A DNA stretch of 64,000 bases from Dactylosporangium fulvum (lineage in GTDB: Bacteria > Actinomycetota > Actinomycetes > Mycobacteriales > Micromonosporaceae), in NCBI RefSeq assembly GCF_025137375.1, contig NZ_CP073720.1, forward strand, positions 9,696,501 through 9,760,500, read 5' to 3'. The translations under genes were made by a program, and so were the position numbers. Below are positions 1 through 9,001 of the stretch, piece by piece. The notes below the pieces were generated by a model. That model did not search any database. It was not told where the DNA came from and was given only the letters and a program-made list of their open reading frames with translations. Position 1 is the first letter of the stretch, and every line of letters starts with the position of its first letter.

Positions 1-1
1 G

Positions 2-1498
2 GCGGGGATCGGTGCCGCAGTCGGTGCCGTCAGCCTGGGCCCGTCGACGCCAGCCGTCGCCACGCCCAGACCGACTGATGACGGTGATCTGATCGCGCTG
101 ACCCATGTGACGGTCATCGACGCCACCGGCGCCCCGCCCCGGCCGGACATGACCGTGCTCGTCCGGGGCGGACGGATCGCCACGCTGGGCAGAAGTTCCG
201 AGGTTCCAGTCCCCGTTGGCACAAGGACCGTGGATCTGGCGGGAAAGTTCGTCATCCCCGGGCTGTGCGACATGCATGTCCACTCCCTCTTCCCGGAGGG
301 GATCCTTCCCCAGTTGTATATCGCCACCGGAGTCACCACGGTTCGCGAGATGATGGGCCTCCCTTGGGTCCATCAATGGCGGGATCAGATCGAGACAGGC
401 GACCTGATCGGGCCGCGATGGGTCATCGGCAGCCACATCCTCGACGGCAAGCCGTCAATCTGGTCCGGCAACGACGCCGGCCTCTACGAGGAGATCATCA
501 GCGCGCGGCAAGCGCATAACGCAGTACGCCAAGCCAAGCTCGACGGCGCCGACTTCATCAAGATCTACAGCCGGCTCAACCGCCAGAGCCTCCACGCCAT
601 CGCCAACGAGGCTCGGCGGGAACGAATCCCGTTCGCCGGCCACATGCCGGACATCGTCCCGATCATCGAGGCCGCCAGGGCTGGGCAACGCAGCTTCGAG
701 CACCTCTTCCCGGCGCTACTCGGAGCATCTGGCTCGGAAGCAGAAGTCCGCCGAATGCTCGCCGCCATTACGCTCGCGGGCGATGGCAACGGTCATCGCG
801 ACTGGTTCCAGGGGATCCACGCTGCGGAATGGCTTGCGGCCAACACATACAACCCACGCCGAGCCGCCGACGTCTACGCCCAGTTGAAGCGCGAGCAAGT
901 CGCGGTGACACCAACCATGATCATGCACCGTACTACGGACCTGCCCGATGACATCGTTCCCGACCACGAACGGCTGAAGTACCTGCCGCCCGGAACGCTG
1001 GAGACTTGGAAACTCCAACTGGAGAGCACCTTCGTGAACGGGCGCACTCCGCAAAAGTCCGCCCAATACCGGGTTCTGTTCCAACACCGGCTTCGGGTTC
1101 TCAACGAGATGCACCGAGCCGGTGTCCAGATCCTGGTCGGCACTGATGCCAGCGGAGCCCCTTTCGGCTACCCAGGCTTCGCGGTACACGACGAATTGGC
1201 GCTGCTCGTATCGGCAGGATTCACTCCGATGGAGGCACTGCAAGCAGCGACCCGCGAGCCGGCCCGCTACCTCGGCCTACAGCACTCACTGGGAACCGTC
1301 CGCCAAGGCCACCTCGCCGATCTCGTGATCCTGGACGCCAACCCTCTCCACGACATCCGCAATACTCAGAGGATCCACGCGCTGATGCTCCGTGGCCGAT
1401 TCGTCTCCTCCACCGAACGACAGCGCATGCTTGCCGACATCGAGGCCGTGGCCCGCACGACATCGACAATGTCAGCAACCACGGGGTGCTGCGGCTGA
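2..1498 (+). CDS. Amidohydrolase family protein, secreted-type, 5' truncated by window edge
   Basis: Metal-dependent hydrolase of the amidohydrolase superfamily (imidazolonepropionase/prolidase-like branch). Visible metal-site motifs are the HxH in CDMHVHS, the carbamylatable Lys in GADFIKIY, His in FAGHMPD and SFEHLF, and the Asp in LVGTDASG. A GTG at 107 could start the protein, but the frame stays open to base 2 and encodes an Ala/Gly/Val-rich stretch followed by a TPAVA cleavage-like site, which looks like the end of a signal peptide. The true start is therefore probably upstream of the window. It ends in a Cys-Cys-Gly tail. The substrate cannot be told from sequence. Confidence 0.85.
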   Translation, partial: AGIGAAVGAVSLGPSTPAVATPRPTDDGDLIALTHVTVIDATGAPPRPDMTVLVRGGRIATLGRSSEVPVPVGTRTVDLAGKFVIPGLCDMHVHSLFPEGILPQLYIATGVTTVREMMGLPWVHQWRDQIETGDLIGPRWVIGSHILDGKPSIWSGNDAGLYEEIISARQAHNAVRQAKLDGADFIKIYSRLNRQSLHAIANEARRERIPFAGHMPDIVPIIEAARAGQRSFEHLFPALLGASGSEAEVRRMLAAITLAGDGNGHRDWFQGIHAAEWLAANTYNPRRAADVYAQLKREQVAVTPTMIMHRTTDLPDDIVPDHERLKYLPPGTLETWKLQLESTFVNGRTPQKSAQYRVLFQHRLRVLNEMHRAGVQILVGTDASGAPFGYPGFAVHDELALLVSAGFTPMEALQAATREPARYLGLQHSLGTVRQGHLADLVILDANPLHDIRNTQRIHALMLRGRFVSSTERQRMLADIEAVARTTSTMSATTGCCG

Positions 1499-1643
1499 CA
1501 CAGCCAGTTTGACGTCCCGCGGCGCACCGGGGTGTCACGCGCCACAGGCGGCATGTGCCGACGTCGCTCTGTAACTGCCTCGACCCGGTAACTGATCTCG
1601 GCGATAGCGCGGCTGTTGCGGGTTCCCCCACCCGCACTGATCG

Positions 1644-2327
1644 CTAGCGGGCGCGTTGTGTGATAAGGATGTCGAGGCCGTCGAGGATCCGCTCCAGACC
1701 GAACTCGAACGCCTGGTCGTGCCCGCCGTCGGTGGCCGCTGTGGCCATCGTCGCGACCAGTGCCGGGAAGCGGTCGCCGTGACGGCGGAGCTGCTCGCCG
1801 ATCATCGCTGCGATGTCCTCTTCGGGTTGCCGACCCACCATGGACTGCTGGGCGATCGAGCGGGCATGCCCGGCGAGCACCGCGATCGCGTCGAGCCGCT
1901 CGCTTCCGGTCAGGTTGGTCGCGGTCAGGATGCTCACCGCGCGCTCCATCCAGCCCAGTTCGTTGGGGCCGACGGGACGGGGGCCGAGGAGCGCCTCCAG
2001 CGTCCAGGTATGCCGCAGGTATGCCGCGAGCAGGTGGTGGGCCCACTCCTTCAGACCAACCCGCCAGCCGGTCGTGCTGATGTCTGGTGGCTCACCGATG
2101 GCGCGCTCGACCATGAGAGCCACGAGCTCCGCCTTGCCCGCCACGTATCGATAGAGGGACATCTTGGTGAAGCCCAGGTCGTCGGCGACCCGCTGCATGG
2201 TGACGGCCCCGAGTCCTTCGGCGTCGGCGATCGCGATCCCGGCGTCGGCGATGTGCTTGAGGCTCAGTGCCGGTTTGGGACCGCGGGTCGGCTGCGCGCG
2301 GCCGTCCCACAGGAAGTCGAGCCTCAC
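1644..2327 (-). CDS. TetR/AcrR family transcriptional regulator
   Basis: One-component repressor of 227 residues. The N-terminal helix-turn-helix spans roughly residues 15-65 (AGIAIADAEGLGAVTMQRVADDLG ... SLYRYVAGK, here abbreviated to its key segments LGAVTMQRVADDLG and MSLYRYVAGK), followed by an all-helical ligand domain of the TetR_C type. The GTG at 2327 is preferred because GGAGG stands 4 nt upstream and homologues begin near RLDFLWDGR. A longer frame to 2510 has no such site. The region upstream holds an imperfect dyad around TACGGTACGCAG that could be its own operator. It is convergent with the amidohydrolase. The target is unknown. Confidence 0.85.
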   Translation of the reverse strand: MRLDFLWDGRAQPTRGPKPALSLKHIADAGIAIADAEGLGAVTMQRVADDLGFTKMSLYRYVAGKAELVALMVERAIGEPPDISTTGWRVGLKEWAHHLLAAYLRHTWTLEALLGPRPVGPNELGWMERAVSILTATNLTGSERLDAIAVLAGHARSIAQQSMVGRQPEEDIAAMIGEQLRRHGDRFPALVATMATAATDGGHDQAFEFGLERILDGLDILITQRAR

Positions 2328-2516
2328 CTGTCCTCCACGGAGGTCTTGTGATTGTTCAAAACTGTCTCTACGGTACGCAGTAATAATGGTGTCCGTCGCC
2401 CGGGTAGCGCCAGGGGCTCTGGCTGCGGCCAGCCTGGCAGGCGCGTGGGTTTCACAGCCGGCAGCAGGCGCCAGGCGGTCGGGTCCGAGGCTACCGGACG
2501 GACCGAACAAGTCCGC

Positions 2517-2957
2517 CTAGTGCAACGTTCCTCAAAGGCAGTACACGATCTTGTGGCGGAGTGTGCGGTTGGGTGGTGGTGGCCGTCCCCACGCCCAGGG
2601 GCGGGCATGGGAGTTGAGCTGCGTCGTTGCGGTGTCTACGGCGTAGGCGATCTCGACGCCCGTCGATACCCTCGGCGTTGAACCGGGCCAACCGTTCCCG
2701 CACCGCCTGCATGTGACAGCCCAACCGCGCGGCGATCGTGCTGGCGCGCTGCCCGCCCCAACTCGCCGCGACCGTCCTCGCCCGCACGACCCATTCCGCC
2801 GGCCCATGCCTGGCCCCGGCCAGCCTGCGGACCTTGCACCCCTCCTCCGCATCGACCGGAGGACGCGCGTACAGCAACTTCGGCATGACAGATCGCCCCC
2901 CGCATCCCACCGCAGGGCACCGATGACCTACACCCCCAAAGAGGAACTGAGCATTAG
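2517..2957. mobile_element. Decayed IS630-family element with terminal inverted repeats
   Basis: A 441-bp remnant bounded by related ends: CTAGTGCAACGTTCCTC at 2517-2533 and, inverted, GAGGAACTGAGCATTAG at 2941-2957 (13 of 17 positions match). TA dinucleotides sit at both edges (2518-2519, 2955-2956), as expected for IS630 insertion at TA. Between the ends lie the N- and C-terminal pieces of a transposase with the catalytic middle missing. The element cannot encode an active transposase. Its right edge overlaps the stop codon of the neighbouring FHA gene. Confidence 0.65.
2532..2886 (-). pseudogene. IS630-family transposase remnant (N- and C-terminal pieces, DDE core deleted)
   Basis: From the ATG at 2886 the frame gives a typical IS630 N-terminal helix-turn-helix region, with motifs such as WVVRARTVAASW, ASTIAARLGCHMQAV and RERLARFNAEGIDG, down to about 2665. 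Similarity then stops. In another frame, about 2650-2532, a piece resembling the IS630 C-terminus appears (LNSHARPWAWGRP ... IVYCL) and ends at a stop at 2532. The roughly 200-residue DDE catalytic part is absent, so a deletion with frameshift is inferred. Confidence 0.65.
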
Positions 2958-4354
2958 TCGACCAGGCGCAGGGCGACTGTCGGGGCGTCCAGCAGGACTG
3001 ACGCGGGCTCGGAACCGACCACGGTCTGGAGGCGGTGGTCGCCGACCACCAACTCGACGCCCGTGTACAGCTCCACCGAGTCCCATCCGTCCAGTTTGTA
3101 CGACTTGCGGTACAAACGCTCGGTCTCCTCCTTGATGTCGGGCGCCGAGCGCTTCCAGATGACCGTGCCGTTGTCGCTGGTGTCGGTCACCACCAGGCGG
3201 TCGCCGTCCACCGCCAGCTTCACATGCTCCTTGGCGATCCACGCCGCTGCGGCCTCGTGCAGCCAGGAGCCCACGGAGACGTCCTCAGGATCGGCGGGCT
3301 CGCGGCCGACCACCACCGGGTGCTCGGAGCTCACCACGAACCTGCGCCGCGCCAGGTCCTCCACCACCACCGCCACCGCGAAGGCCGGCGGGCGGAGGCC
3401 CACGTCCTTGAGCGGCTCGCCGTGGCGGGGGCAGGCGGGAACGCCGGCGCGCATCCTCGGCACCGGCTGGCCGATCCTGCGGAACCGGCCGAACGCGGGG
3501 CAGTCGGGCTCGCTGCACTGCCACTCGCGGGCCATCAGCGCGGCACCGACGCCGCTCGGCTCGGCCCTGGTGAAGCGGCGGCGCACCACCCGGGTGCGGC
3601 CGAAGCGCTGGGAGCCGCGAGCCTTGAACGACTGCAGCCCGGCCTTGCCGTCCGAAGCCGCATCAGCCGGCGGGGGGCCGGCGGCATCCGCCGAAGTCGA
3701 AGAATCCGAAGGAGACGGAGCAGCCGAAGAAGACGGGGAAGAGGCGTCGGACGCGGAGGAATCCGCCGGTGACTCATCAGGGGAGGCGTCCGCCGTGGGC
3801 GGGTCGACCGGGATGATCGGCAGCGTCGCCTTGCCCATGATCACCAGGCGTTCCTTGCCGTCCTTGGGCGGAACGGGCTCACCAGCGGGGCTGAGCACCG
3901 CGCCCCCGGCCCGCGGGATCAGCCGGAGGATCCGCTCGGGGCTGTCGGTCAGCCAGGGGAACCGTGTGGCGTACTGCGGCACGTCCCGTACCACAATCAG
4001 GGGAAGCCCGGTGAAATCGGCGATCTCGACGGGTCGGTCGGCCACCACCGGCGTGACCTCGATCAGGCCGTCGTCGGCCCAGCGGCCCAGGACCATGCGC
4101 TCCTTCGACGTCAGCGCCGACTCGGAGAGCACCTCGCGGCCCACCACCGGATAGAGCATGGCGCCCGCGTCGATCAGGTAGCGACTCAGCGCATCGATCA
4201 CCATGCCCAGACGCAGCAGGTTGATCGGCCGACCCCCGTCGAGGGTCATGAACCTGGCCACCTCCGCCAGGTCCACCACGGCCTGAGCGAGCGTGACGTC
4301 AGTCGTCAGCCGCTGCTCGATCGTGTCCATGACCCGGCTGACCTCGAACCGCAC
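2954..4354 (-). CDS. FHA-domain protein with Cys-rich motif and Ser/Pro/Ala linker
   Basis: A 466-residue protein. Residues 1-200 have no recognised family. Residues about 205-255 form a low-complexity Ser/Ala/Asp/Pro linker. A possible zinc-binding segment follows (CSEPDCPAFG ... ACPRHGEPL), then a C-terminal FHA-like domain with VVVGREP, the long helix-containing loop, KEHVKLAV and DTSDNGTVIW, the fold that reads phosphothreonine. The GTG at 4354 is chosen because GGAGG lies 4 nt upstream. The stop TAA at 2954-2956 coincides with the TA target edge of an IS630 remnant, so the native C-terminus may have been changed. Role unknown; a Ser/Thr-kinase signalling partner is possible. Confidence 0.75.
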   Translation of the reverse strand: MRFEVSRVMDTIEQRLTTDVTLAQAVVDLAEVARFMTLDGGRPINLLRLGMVIDALSRYLIDAGAMLYPVVGREVLSESALTSKERMVLGRWADDGLIEVTPVVADRPVEIADFTGLPLIVVRDVPQYATRFPWLTDSPERILRLIPRAGGAVLSPAGEPVPPKDGKERLVIMGKATLPIIPVDPPTADASPDESPADSSASDASSPSSSAAPSPSDSSTSADAAGPPPADAASDGKAGLQSFKARGSQRFGRTRVVRRRFTRAEPSGVGAALMAREWQCSEPDCPAFGRFRRIGQPVPRMRAGVPACPRHGEPLKDVGLRPPAFAVAVVVEDLARRRFVVSSEHPVVVGREPADPEDVSVGSWLHEAAAAWIAKEHVKLAVDGDRLVVTDTSDNGTVIWKRSAPDIKEETERLYRKSYKLDGWDSVELYTGVELVVGDHRLQTVVGSEPASVLLDAPTVALRLVD

Positions 4355-4498
4355 GGCGCCTCCTACCTTCCGACCCCGACACCCTATGGGCAGTCGGCCC
4401 GCCAGAGGACCGGACGCCACGAGGATCAGGACTTGTGTACCAGGCAGGAAGGTTGCACGCCATAACCTACAAACGGACGATCACCCTACGAAAAGGAT

Positions 4499-4698
4499 TC
4501 AGTCCTCGTCGTCCTGGTACTTCTCCTTGGGCTTCTTCGGGCCCTTGCCGGAGGAGTCGCCCGACAAACCCTTCGATGAGCTGCTCGAAGAACCACCCCG
4601 AAGAACCACCCGAAGTGGGCGCCCGGGTGACCACCGCGGCCGCGGCAGGCCGTCGGGCCGCTCCGCAGCTCTGTGTTGCCCAGATTCACATCAGTCAC
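4499..4698 (-). pseudogene. Possible small frameshifted gene downstream of cphA
   Basis: A GTG at 4698 overlaps the cphA stop by 4 nt (GTGA) and opens a frame beginning VTDVNLGNTELRSGPTA. Reading then makes protein-like sense only if the frame moves by +1 near 4640 (AAAVVTRAPTSGGSSG) and again near 4595 (GGSSSSSSKGLSGDSSGKG, ending KPKEKYQDDED at the TGA 4501-4499). Joined, these pieces would give a peptide of about 65 residues with a Gly/Ser middle and a charged tail. Two one-base indels in GC-rich DNA, decay, or chance are all possible. I do not recognise a family. Bases 4355-4498 hold nothing I can identify. Confidence 0.3.
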
Positions 4699-7349
4699 AC
4701 CAGCATCCCGACCCGCTCCGCGGGACGTGCACGCTCGTCGACGGGAACCGCGCCGAGGGCGCCCAGCAGGGAAAGAACGGGCTCGATCTTCTCGTACAGC
4801 AGCAGGACGACGTCGCCGGGCCGGGCCAGCGCCAGCGCGGCGGGCACCGCCTCCTCGACGGTGCGAACGTCGACGCAGGTCGTGGCCGGCGCGACGCGCA
4901 ACAACTCGTCGCGCAGGATGGCCGGCACCTCTCCGGGCGAGCGCCCCCGCCGATCGGCGTCCTCGTAGAGCACCACACGCTGGAACCGCGCGGCGATCAC
5001 CCGTGCCGACTCGCGCAGCAGGTCGTCGCGGCGGTCGCCGGGCAGTGTGATCGTGGCCACTGCCCGCTCGCAGCCCCAGACCCGCTGGACCAGGTCGCTC
5101 ACGGCGTCGAGGGCGGCGGGGTTGTGCGCGTAGTCCACCAGGACGTGCACCCCTCCCACCCGCAGCAGCGTCCCGCGGCCCGGGTTCTCGGCGCCGCCGA
5201 AGGACCGCAGCCGCTCGGCGAGGCGGGCGGTGGCGACCCCGAGGGACCGCGCGGCGGCGGCCGCGGCGAGGGCGTTGGCGACGAGGTGCCGGGCGGCGCC
5301 GCCGAACCCGCCGCCGAGCTCCTTCACGGCGAGCAGCGGCACCCAGCGCTGGTCGGCGAGCTCGACCAGCCAGCCGTCGGCCAGGAGGTACGCGCGTCCG
5401 CCGCTGTCCCAGTGCTGCCGTACGAGCGGGTTGCGCGGGTCCAGGCTGCACCACACGATCTCGCGGCCGGGAAACGTCAGCTGCCGGCTGCGCGGGTCGT
5501 CGGCGTTGAGGACAACGGCGCCGCCCTCCCGGACCCGCTCGGCGACGACCGACTTCAGGTCGACGAGGTCCTCGATACTCTCGATGCCGTCCTGGCCCAG
5601 GTGGTCGCAGGCGAGGTTGGTGATGACGCCGACGTCGCTCCAGTCGTAGCCGAGGCCCTGCCGTACCAGCCCGCCCCGAGCGGTCTCCAGGACGGCGGCG
5701 TCGACGGTCGGGTCGCTGAGCACGACCCGGGCCGACCGGGGGCCGGTGGCGTCGGCGCGCTGCACGGTCCGGCCGCCGATCGCGATGCCGTCGGTGGTGG
5801 TGACGCCGACCCGCAGGCCGGCACCGGCGAGCAGGTGCGCGGTCAGCCTGGCGACCGTGGTCTTGCCGTTGGTACCGGTGATCGCCACGATCGGGATCCG
5901 CGACGGGGCGCCCGGCGGGAAGAGCGCGTCGACGATCGCTCCTCCGACGTCGTTCCGCGACCCCAGGTGCATGCGCAGGCCGGGCGCGGCGTTGACCTCG
6001 ATCACTCCGCCGCCCGCCGCCGTGCCCGCCGGCGGGAGGTCGGCCTCGATGTCCGGCAGCCGCAGGTCGATCCCGGCGACGTCGAGCCCGACGAGCCCGG
6101 AGACGCGGCGGCACAGGTCGGCGACGGACGGGTGGACGCGGTCGGTGACATCGACGCTCGTACCGCCGGTGGAGAGGTTCGCGTTGTCGCGCAACCACAC
6201 GATCTGCCCCTCGGCCGGCACGTCGGCGACGGACAGGCCCTGCCGGCGCAGCAGCGTGGCGGCCACGTCGTCGACGGCCAGGCGGGTCAGCTCGCGGGCG
6301 TGGCCGACGCCGCGGCGCGGATCCTCGTTGGCGCGGGCGACCAGCCCTTCGACGTCGTTGACACCGTCGCCGACGACGTGCGCGGCGACCCGTTCGGCGG
6401 CGGCGATGATCTGCCCGCCGACCGTGAGCACCCGGTAGTCGCGGCCGGTGAGTTGCTGCTCGACCACGACGTCGCCGCCGTCGGCGCCGGCGGCCTCGAA
6501 CGCTGCGCGTACCGCGTCCGGAGTGTCGACGCCCAGGAAGACGTGCTGGCCCTGGCGGCCGGCCCGCGGCTTGACGACCACCGGCGGGCCCAGCTCGGCG
6601 AAGAGGTCCAGTGCCTCGGCCACGGTGGCTGCGGGGCCGCCCCGCGGCACCGGGACGCCGGCCTCGTCGAGCAGGCGGCGGGTCAGCTCCTTGTCACCGG
6701 CGATGTCGACGCCGATCGCGGAGGTCTGGTCGGTCAGCGCCGCCCAGACGAGGCGGCGGTGCCGGCCGTACCCCAGGCGCAGCAGGCTGAGCTCGCCGAC
6801 CCGCTCGACGGGGATGTCACGGCGGCGGCCCGCTTCGGCGATCGCGGCGGTGCTCGGTCCGGGTTTTTCGCGTTCGTACCGGCGGCGCAGCGCCTCCAGC
6901 GCCTCCCCGTACACCGGCTCGCGGCCCTCGACGACGGCGAGGACCACGTCGACGGCGAGCGCCAGCAGCCGTTCGGCGAGGTCGGAGTCGAGCGGCTCGT
7001 CGACGGGGCATTCGGTGATCACGTCGTATTCGCCCGGGGTGCCGGTGCCCTCGGTACGGCCGAAGTTGACCTCCCGCCCGATCCGGTTGGACAGCTCGAT
7101 GGCCACGTGCTCCGCGGTGTGGCCGAAATAGGTGCCCCCGTGCAGGCGCTTGACGAACCCGCCCGGTGCGCCGAAGGCGCAGTGGTGGTCGGCCAGGCCG
7201 GGCAGCAGCGTGAGCAAGCGCTCGGGGAAGCCCTCGACGTCGCAGGTCTCCCGCTCGGTGAGCTCTTCGAGGAGGACCCGGGTGACCTGGACGGGCCGGG
7301 CGAGGTACCGGTTGGGCCCCCGCAACCGGCGGCTGCTGTCAATGCGCAT
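4695..7349 (-). CDS. cphA: Cyanophycin synthetase
   Basis: Polymerises Asp and Arg into cyanophycin, an insoluble cytoplasmic nitrogen reserve, using ATP. The 884-residue length and three-part layout match CphA1: an N-terminal domain (1-160, with HGGTYFGHTAEHVAIEL), an ATP-grasp domain that adds Asp (about 200-470, VVVKPRAGRQGQHVF and VIEVNAAPGLRMH), and a Mur-ligase-like domain that adds Arg, with P-loop GTNGKTT at 492-498. It overlaps cphB by 11 nt on the same strand, so the two are surely co-transcribed and probably translationally coupled. No other cyanophycin gene (for example isoaspartyl dipeptidase) is seen nearby. Confidence 0.95.
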   Translation of the reverse strand: MRIDSSRRLRGPNRYLARPVQVTRVLLEELTERETCDVEGFPERLLTLLPGLADHHCAFGAPGGFVKRLHGGTYFGHTAEHVAIELSNRIGREVNFGRTEGTGTPGEYDVITECPVDEPLDSDLAERLLALAVDVVLAVVEGREPVYGEALEALRRRYEREKPGPSTAAIAEAGRRRDIPVERVGELSLLRLGYGRHRRLVWAALTDQTSAIGVDIAGDKELTRRLLDEAGVPVPRGGPAATVAEALDLFAELGPPVVVKPRAGRQGQHVFLGVDTPDAVRAAFEAAGADGGDVVVEQQLTGRDYRVLTVGGQIIAAAERVAAHVVGDGVNDVEGLVARANEDPRRGVGHARELTRLAVDDVAATLLRRQGLSVADVPAEGQIVWLRDNANLSTGGTSVDVTDRVHPSVADLCRRVSGLVGLDVAGIDLRLPDIEADLPPAGTAAGGGVIEVNAAPGLRMHLGSRNDVGGAIVDALFPPGAPSRIPIVAITGTNGKTTVARLTAHLLAGAGLRVGVTTTDGIAIGGRTVQRADATGPRSARVVLSDPTVDAAVLETARGGLVRQGLGYDWSDVGVITNLACDHLGQDGIESIEDLVDLKSVVAERVREGGAVVLNADDPRSRQLTFPGREIVWCSLDPRNPLVRQHWDSGGRAYLLADGWLVELADQRWVPLLAVKELGGGFGGAARHLVANALAAAAAARSLGVATARLAERLRSFGGAENPGRGTLLRVGGVHVLVDYAHNPAALDAVSDLVQRVWGCERAVATITLPGDRRDDLLRESARVIAARFQRVVLYEDADRRGRSPGEVPAILRDELLRVAPATTCVDVRTVEEAVPAALALARPGDVVLLLYEKIEPVLSLLGALGAVPVDERARPAERVGMLV

Positions 7350-8157
7350 GGTCTTCTTCCGATCTCTTCACGGGCGTCCGCTCGGTGAGGTTGAACAGGT
7401 GACCGGCGGGCAGAACGTGCAGCTGGACGCCCCACAGGGCGATCGGGCCGCCGGGCACCGTGTCCGGCGAGGGGCAGCTGATCGCGCGGGCGGGTCCGGC
7501 GTCGATGACCGTGACGGCCCCGGCGCCGAGTACCTCGAAGACGTCTCCCTCGACGAGGATGGCGGTGTTCTCGTCGATGCCGAGACCGAGCTCGTGCGGA
7601 AACATGGCGATGGCGCTGAGCAGCCGGTTGAGCCGTCCGCGCTCGGCGAAGTGCATGTCGATGAGCACGCCGGGCAGGAACTCCATGCCCGGCCCGGTCA
7701 GCACGCTGGACGTCGAGACGGAGGCGATGCTGCCCCCGAGGATCATGGTGCTGGACATCATGGCGGCGCCTGCGCTGGTACCGGCGAGGATCATGCCGTC
7801 GGCGAGCCGGGAGTGCAACGCCGAGTCGACTTTCGAACCGCCGACGACGGTGGTGATCCGCAGCTGGTCACCACCTGTGAAGAAGACCCCGGTGGCGCGT
7901 TCGATGGCGGACACGGCAAGATCACCGTTGGCGTCCTCGCGGCTCTCGAGCCGCAACGGCGTGACCCGTTCGACGCCGAGGCGGTGGAACACTTCGCCGT
8001 ATTCTTTTTCGCGCTGGGCCGGGCTTTCGCTCGCCGTGGCGATCACGACGATGTGCGCTTCGGTGCCACCGGCGAGCAGCACGAAGCGCTCGAGGATGGC
8101 ATCGTCACCAGCGTCATGACTCTCCGCACCGCCGATGACGAGCAGCTTTCCCGGCAT
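7339..8157 (-). CDS. cphB: Cyanophycinase (peptidase family S51)
   Basis: Serine exopeptidase that degrades cyanophycin to beta-Asp-Arg dipeptides. The protein has 272 residues, the usual family size. The nucleophile motif GTSAGA places the catalytic Ser at residue 128, and the FFTGGDQ segment (residues 92-98) is typical of S51 enzymes. The ATG at 8157 is preceded by GGAGG at 4 nt spacing. It is the first gene of the cphB-cphA operon, so synthesis and breakdown of the polymer are expressed from one transcript. Confidence 0.95.
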   Translation of the reverse strand: MPGKLLVIGGAESHDAGDDAILERFVLLAGGTEAHIVVIATASESPAQREKEYGEVFHRLGVERVTPLRLESREDANGDLAVSAIERATGVFFTGGDQLRITTVVGGSKVDSALHSRLADGMILAGTSAGAAMMSSTMILGGSIASVSTSSVLTGPGMEFLPGVLIDMHFAERGRLNRLLSAIAMFPHELGLGIDENTAILVEGDVFEVLGAGAVTVIDAGPARAISCPSPDTVPGGPIALWGVQLHVLPAGHLFNLTERTPVKRSEEDHAH

Positions 8158-8439
8158 CCCACCTCCACACCCCCTTCATCTTGCGGTTCGCCGGAACGCC
8201 GCGCTGGCATTCGCCCGAACTCCGGCACGGAGATCTACAAGGCCGCACCCACCCGCTCCCCAGCACAACGCGGCCGGCGAGACCGAACCGGGTTCGACCC
8301 GGCAGGCACCCGGCACGGCCAGCAGACGACACAGCGCGCGGCCAGCGAACGCTGATGAACGGCGGGCAGTTCGGTCGCCGCGGGCGGCTGGCTACGGCGC
8401 GCGGTTCGGTCGCCGCGACCGGCCGGCAGCGACACAGCA

Positions 8440-8605
8440 CGGGCAGCACGGCACGGGCAGCACGGTGCGGTGCGGGCGGCGCGGCGCGGGCGGCGCGGGC
8501 GGCGCGGCGCGGCGCGGCGCGGGCGGCGCGGTGCGGGCGGCGCGGCGCGGGCGGCGCGAACGGCGGGCCGGGCTACGGGGCGCGGGCAACGCGGGCGGCG
8601 CACGG
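8440..8605. repeat. GC-only low-complexity repeat tract
   Basis: An almost pure G/C/A tract made of irregular iterations of GCGGGCGGCGCG and CACGGCACGGGCAG units. It lies between the cphB start and a rhamnosidase relic. All frames through it are open because of composition, so long predicted frames here are not evidence of genes. Bases 8158-8440 hold no recognisable gene either. Confidence 0.7.
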
Positions 8606-8611
8606 CAGGGG

Positions 8612-8840
8612 TCGCTGCTGATCGCGCCGCAGCCGGGCGGCGGGCTCACATCGGCGGCGACGTCGTACGAGACGCGGTTCGGCCGGGCGGTCAGCGACTG
8701 GTCGATCTCGGCCGGTGCGCTGACGCTGTGGGCGACGGTGCCGACAGGCACCTCGGCGACGGTCAAGGTCCCGGCGGGTCCGGGCACGTACTACGTCCCG
8801 GCCGGCTCGTACACGTTCACCGCCGCGGCCCCGTCGTGCG
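8612..8840 (+). pseudogene. C-terminal relic of a GH78 alpha-L-rhamnosidase
   Basis: The frame beginning LLIAPQPGGGLTSA and running through YETRFGRAVSDWSI, LTLWATVPTGTSATV and ending near YTFTA matches the conserved C-terminal beta-sandwich of bacterial alpha-L-rhamnosidases, where the pattern P+PGGGLT ... G ... W ... VPxxTxATVxVP is characteristic. The catalytic barrel is missing and is replaced upstream by low-complexity DNA. The frame runs on without similarity to a stop at 8980. This identification is from family knowledge only. Confidence 0.6.
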
Positions 8841-8976
8841 GGACGGCCGTGCTCCGCGCTCGGCCCGACCCGGGTTGCTTGATCATCGGAAACATCTGGC
8901 TGTCCAGGCAACCCGAAGTTTCCCTTGATCTACCAACCGTAACCGCACCACCCAGCCAGGCCCAACCGCCACACCC

Positions 8977-9001
8977 GTGATCGCGAACGGATCGCGATCA
9001 C
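8977..9001 (-). terminator. Perfect 10-bp hairpin at the helicase stop codon
   Basis: GTGATCGCGA (8977-8986) and TCGCGATCAC (8992-9001) are exact inverted repeats with a 5-nt loop. The hairpin overlaps the stop codon of the leftward helicase gene. There is no T tract, as is common for actinobacterial terminators, so termination is inferred from position. Confidence 0.45.

Noticed and set aside
4293..7388. Long rightward frame of about 1000 codons
   Set aside because: Antisense shadow of cphA; the cphA frame has full domain matches and the shadow shows only repetitive Arg/Gly/Asp/Val composition.
8135..8611. Start of a rightward gene including the rhamnosidase fragment
   Set aside because: The first part overlaps the cphB start antisense and continues through a GC-only tract. 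Only the part after 8612 has protein similarity.
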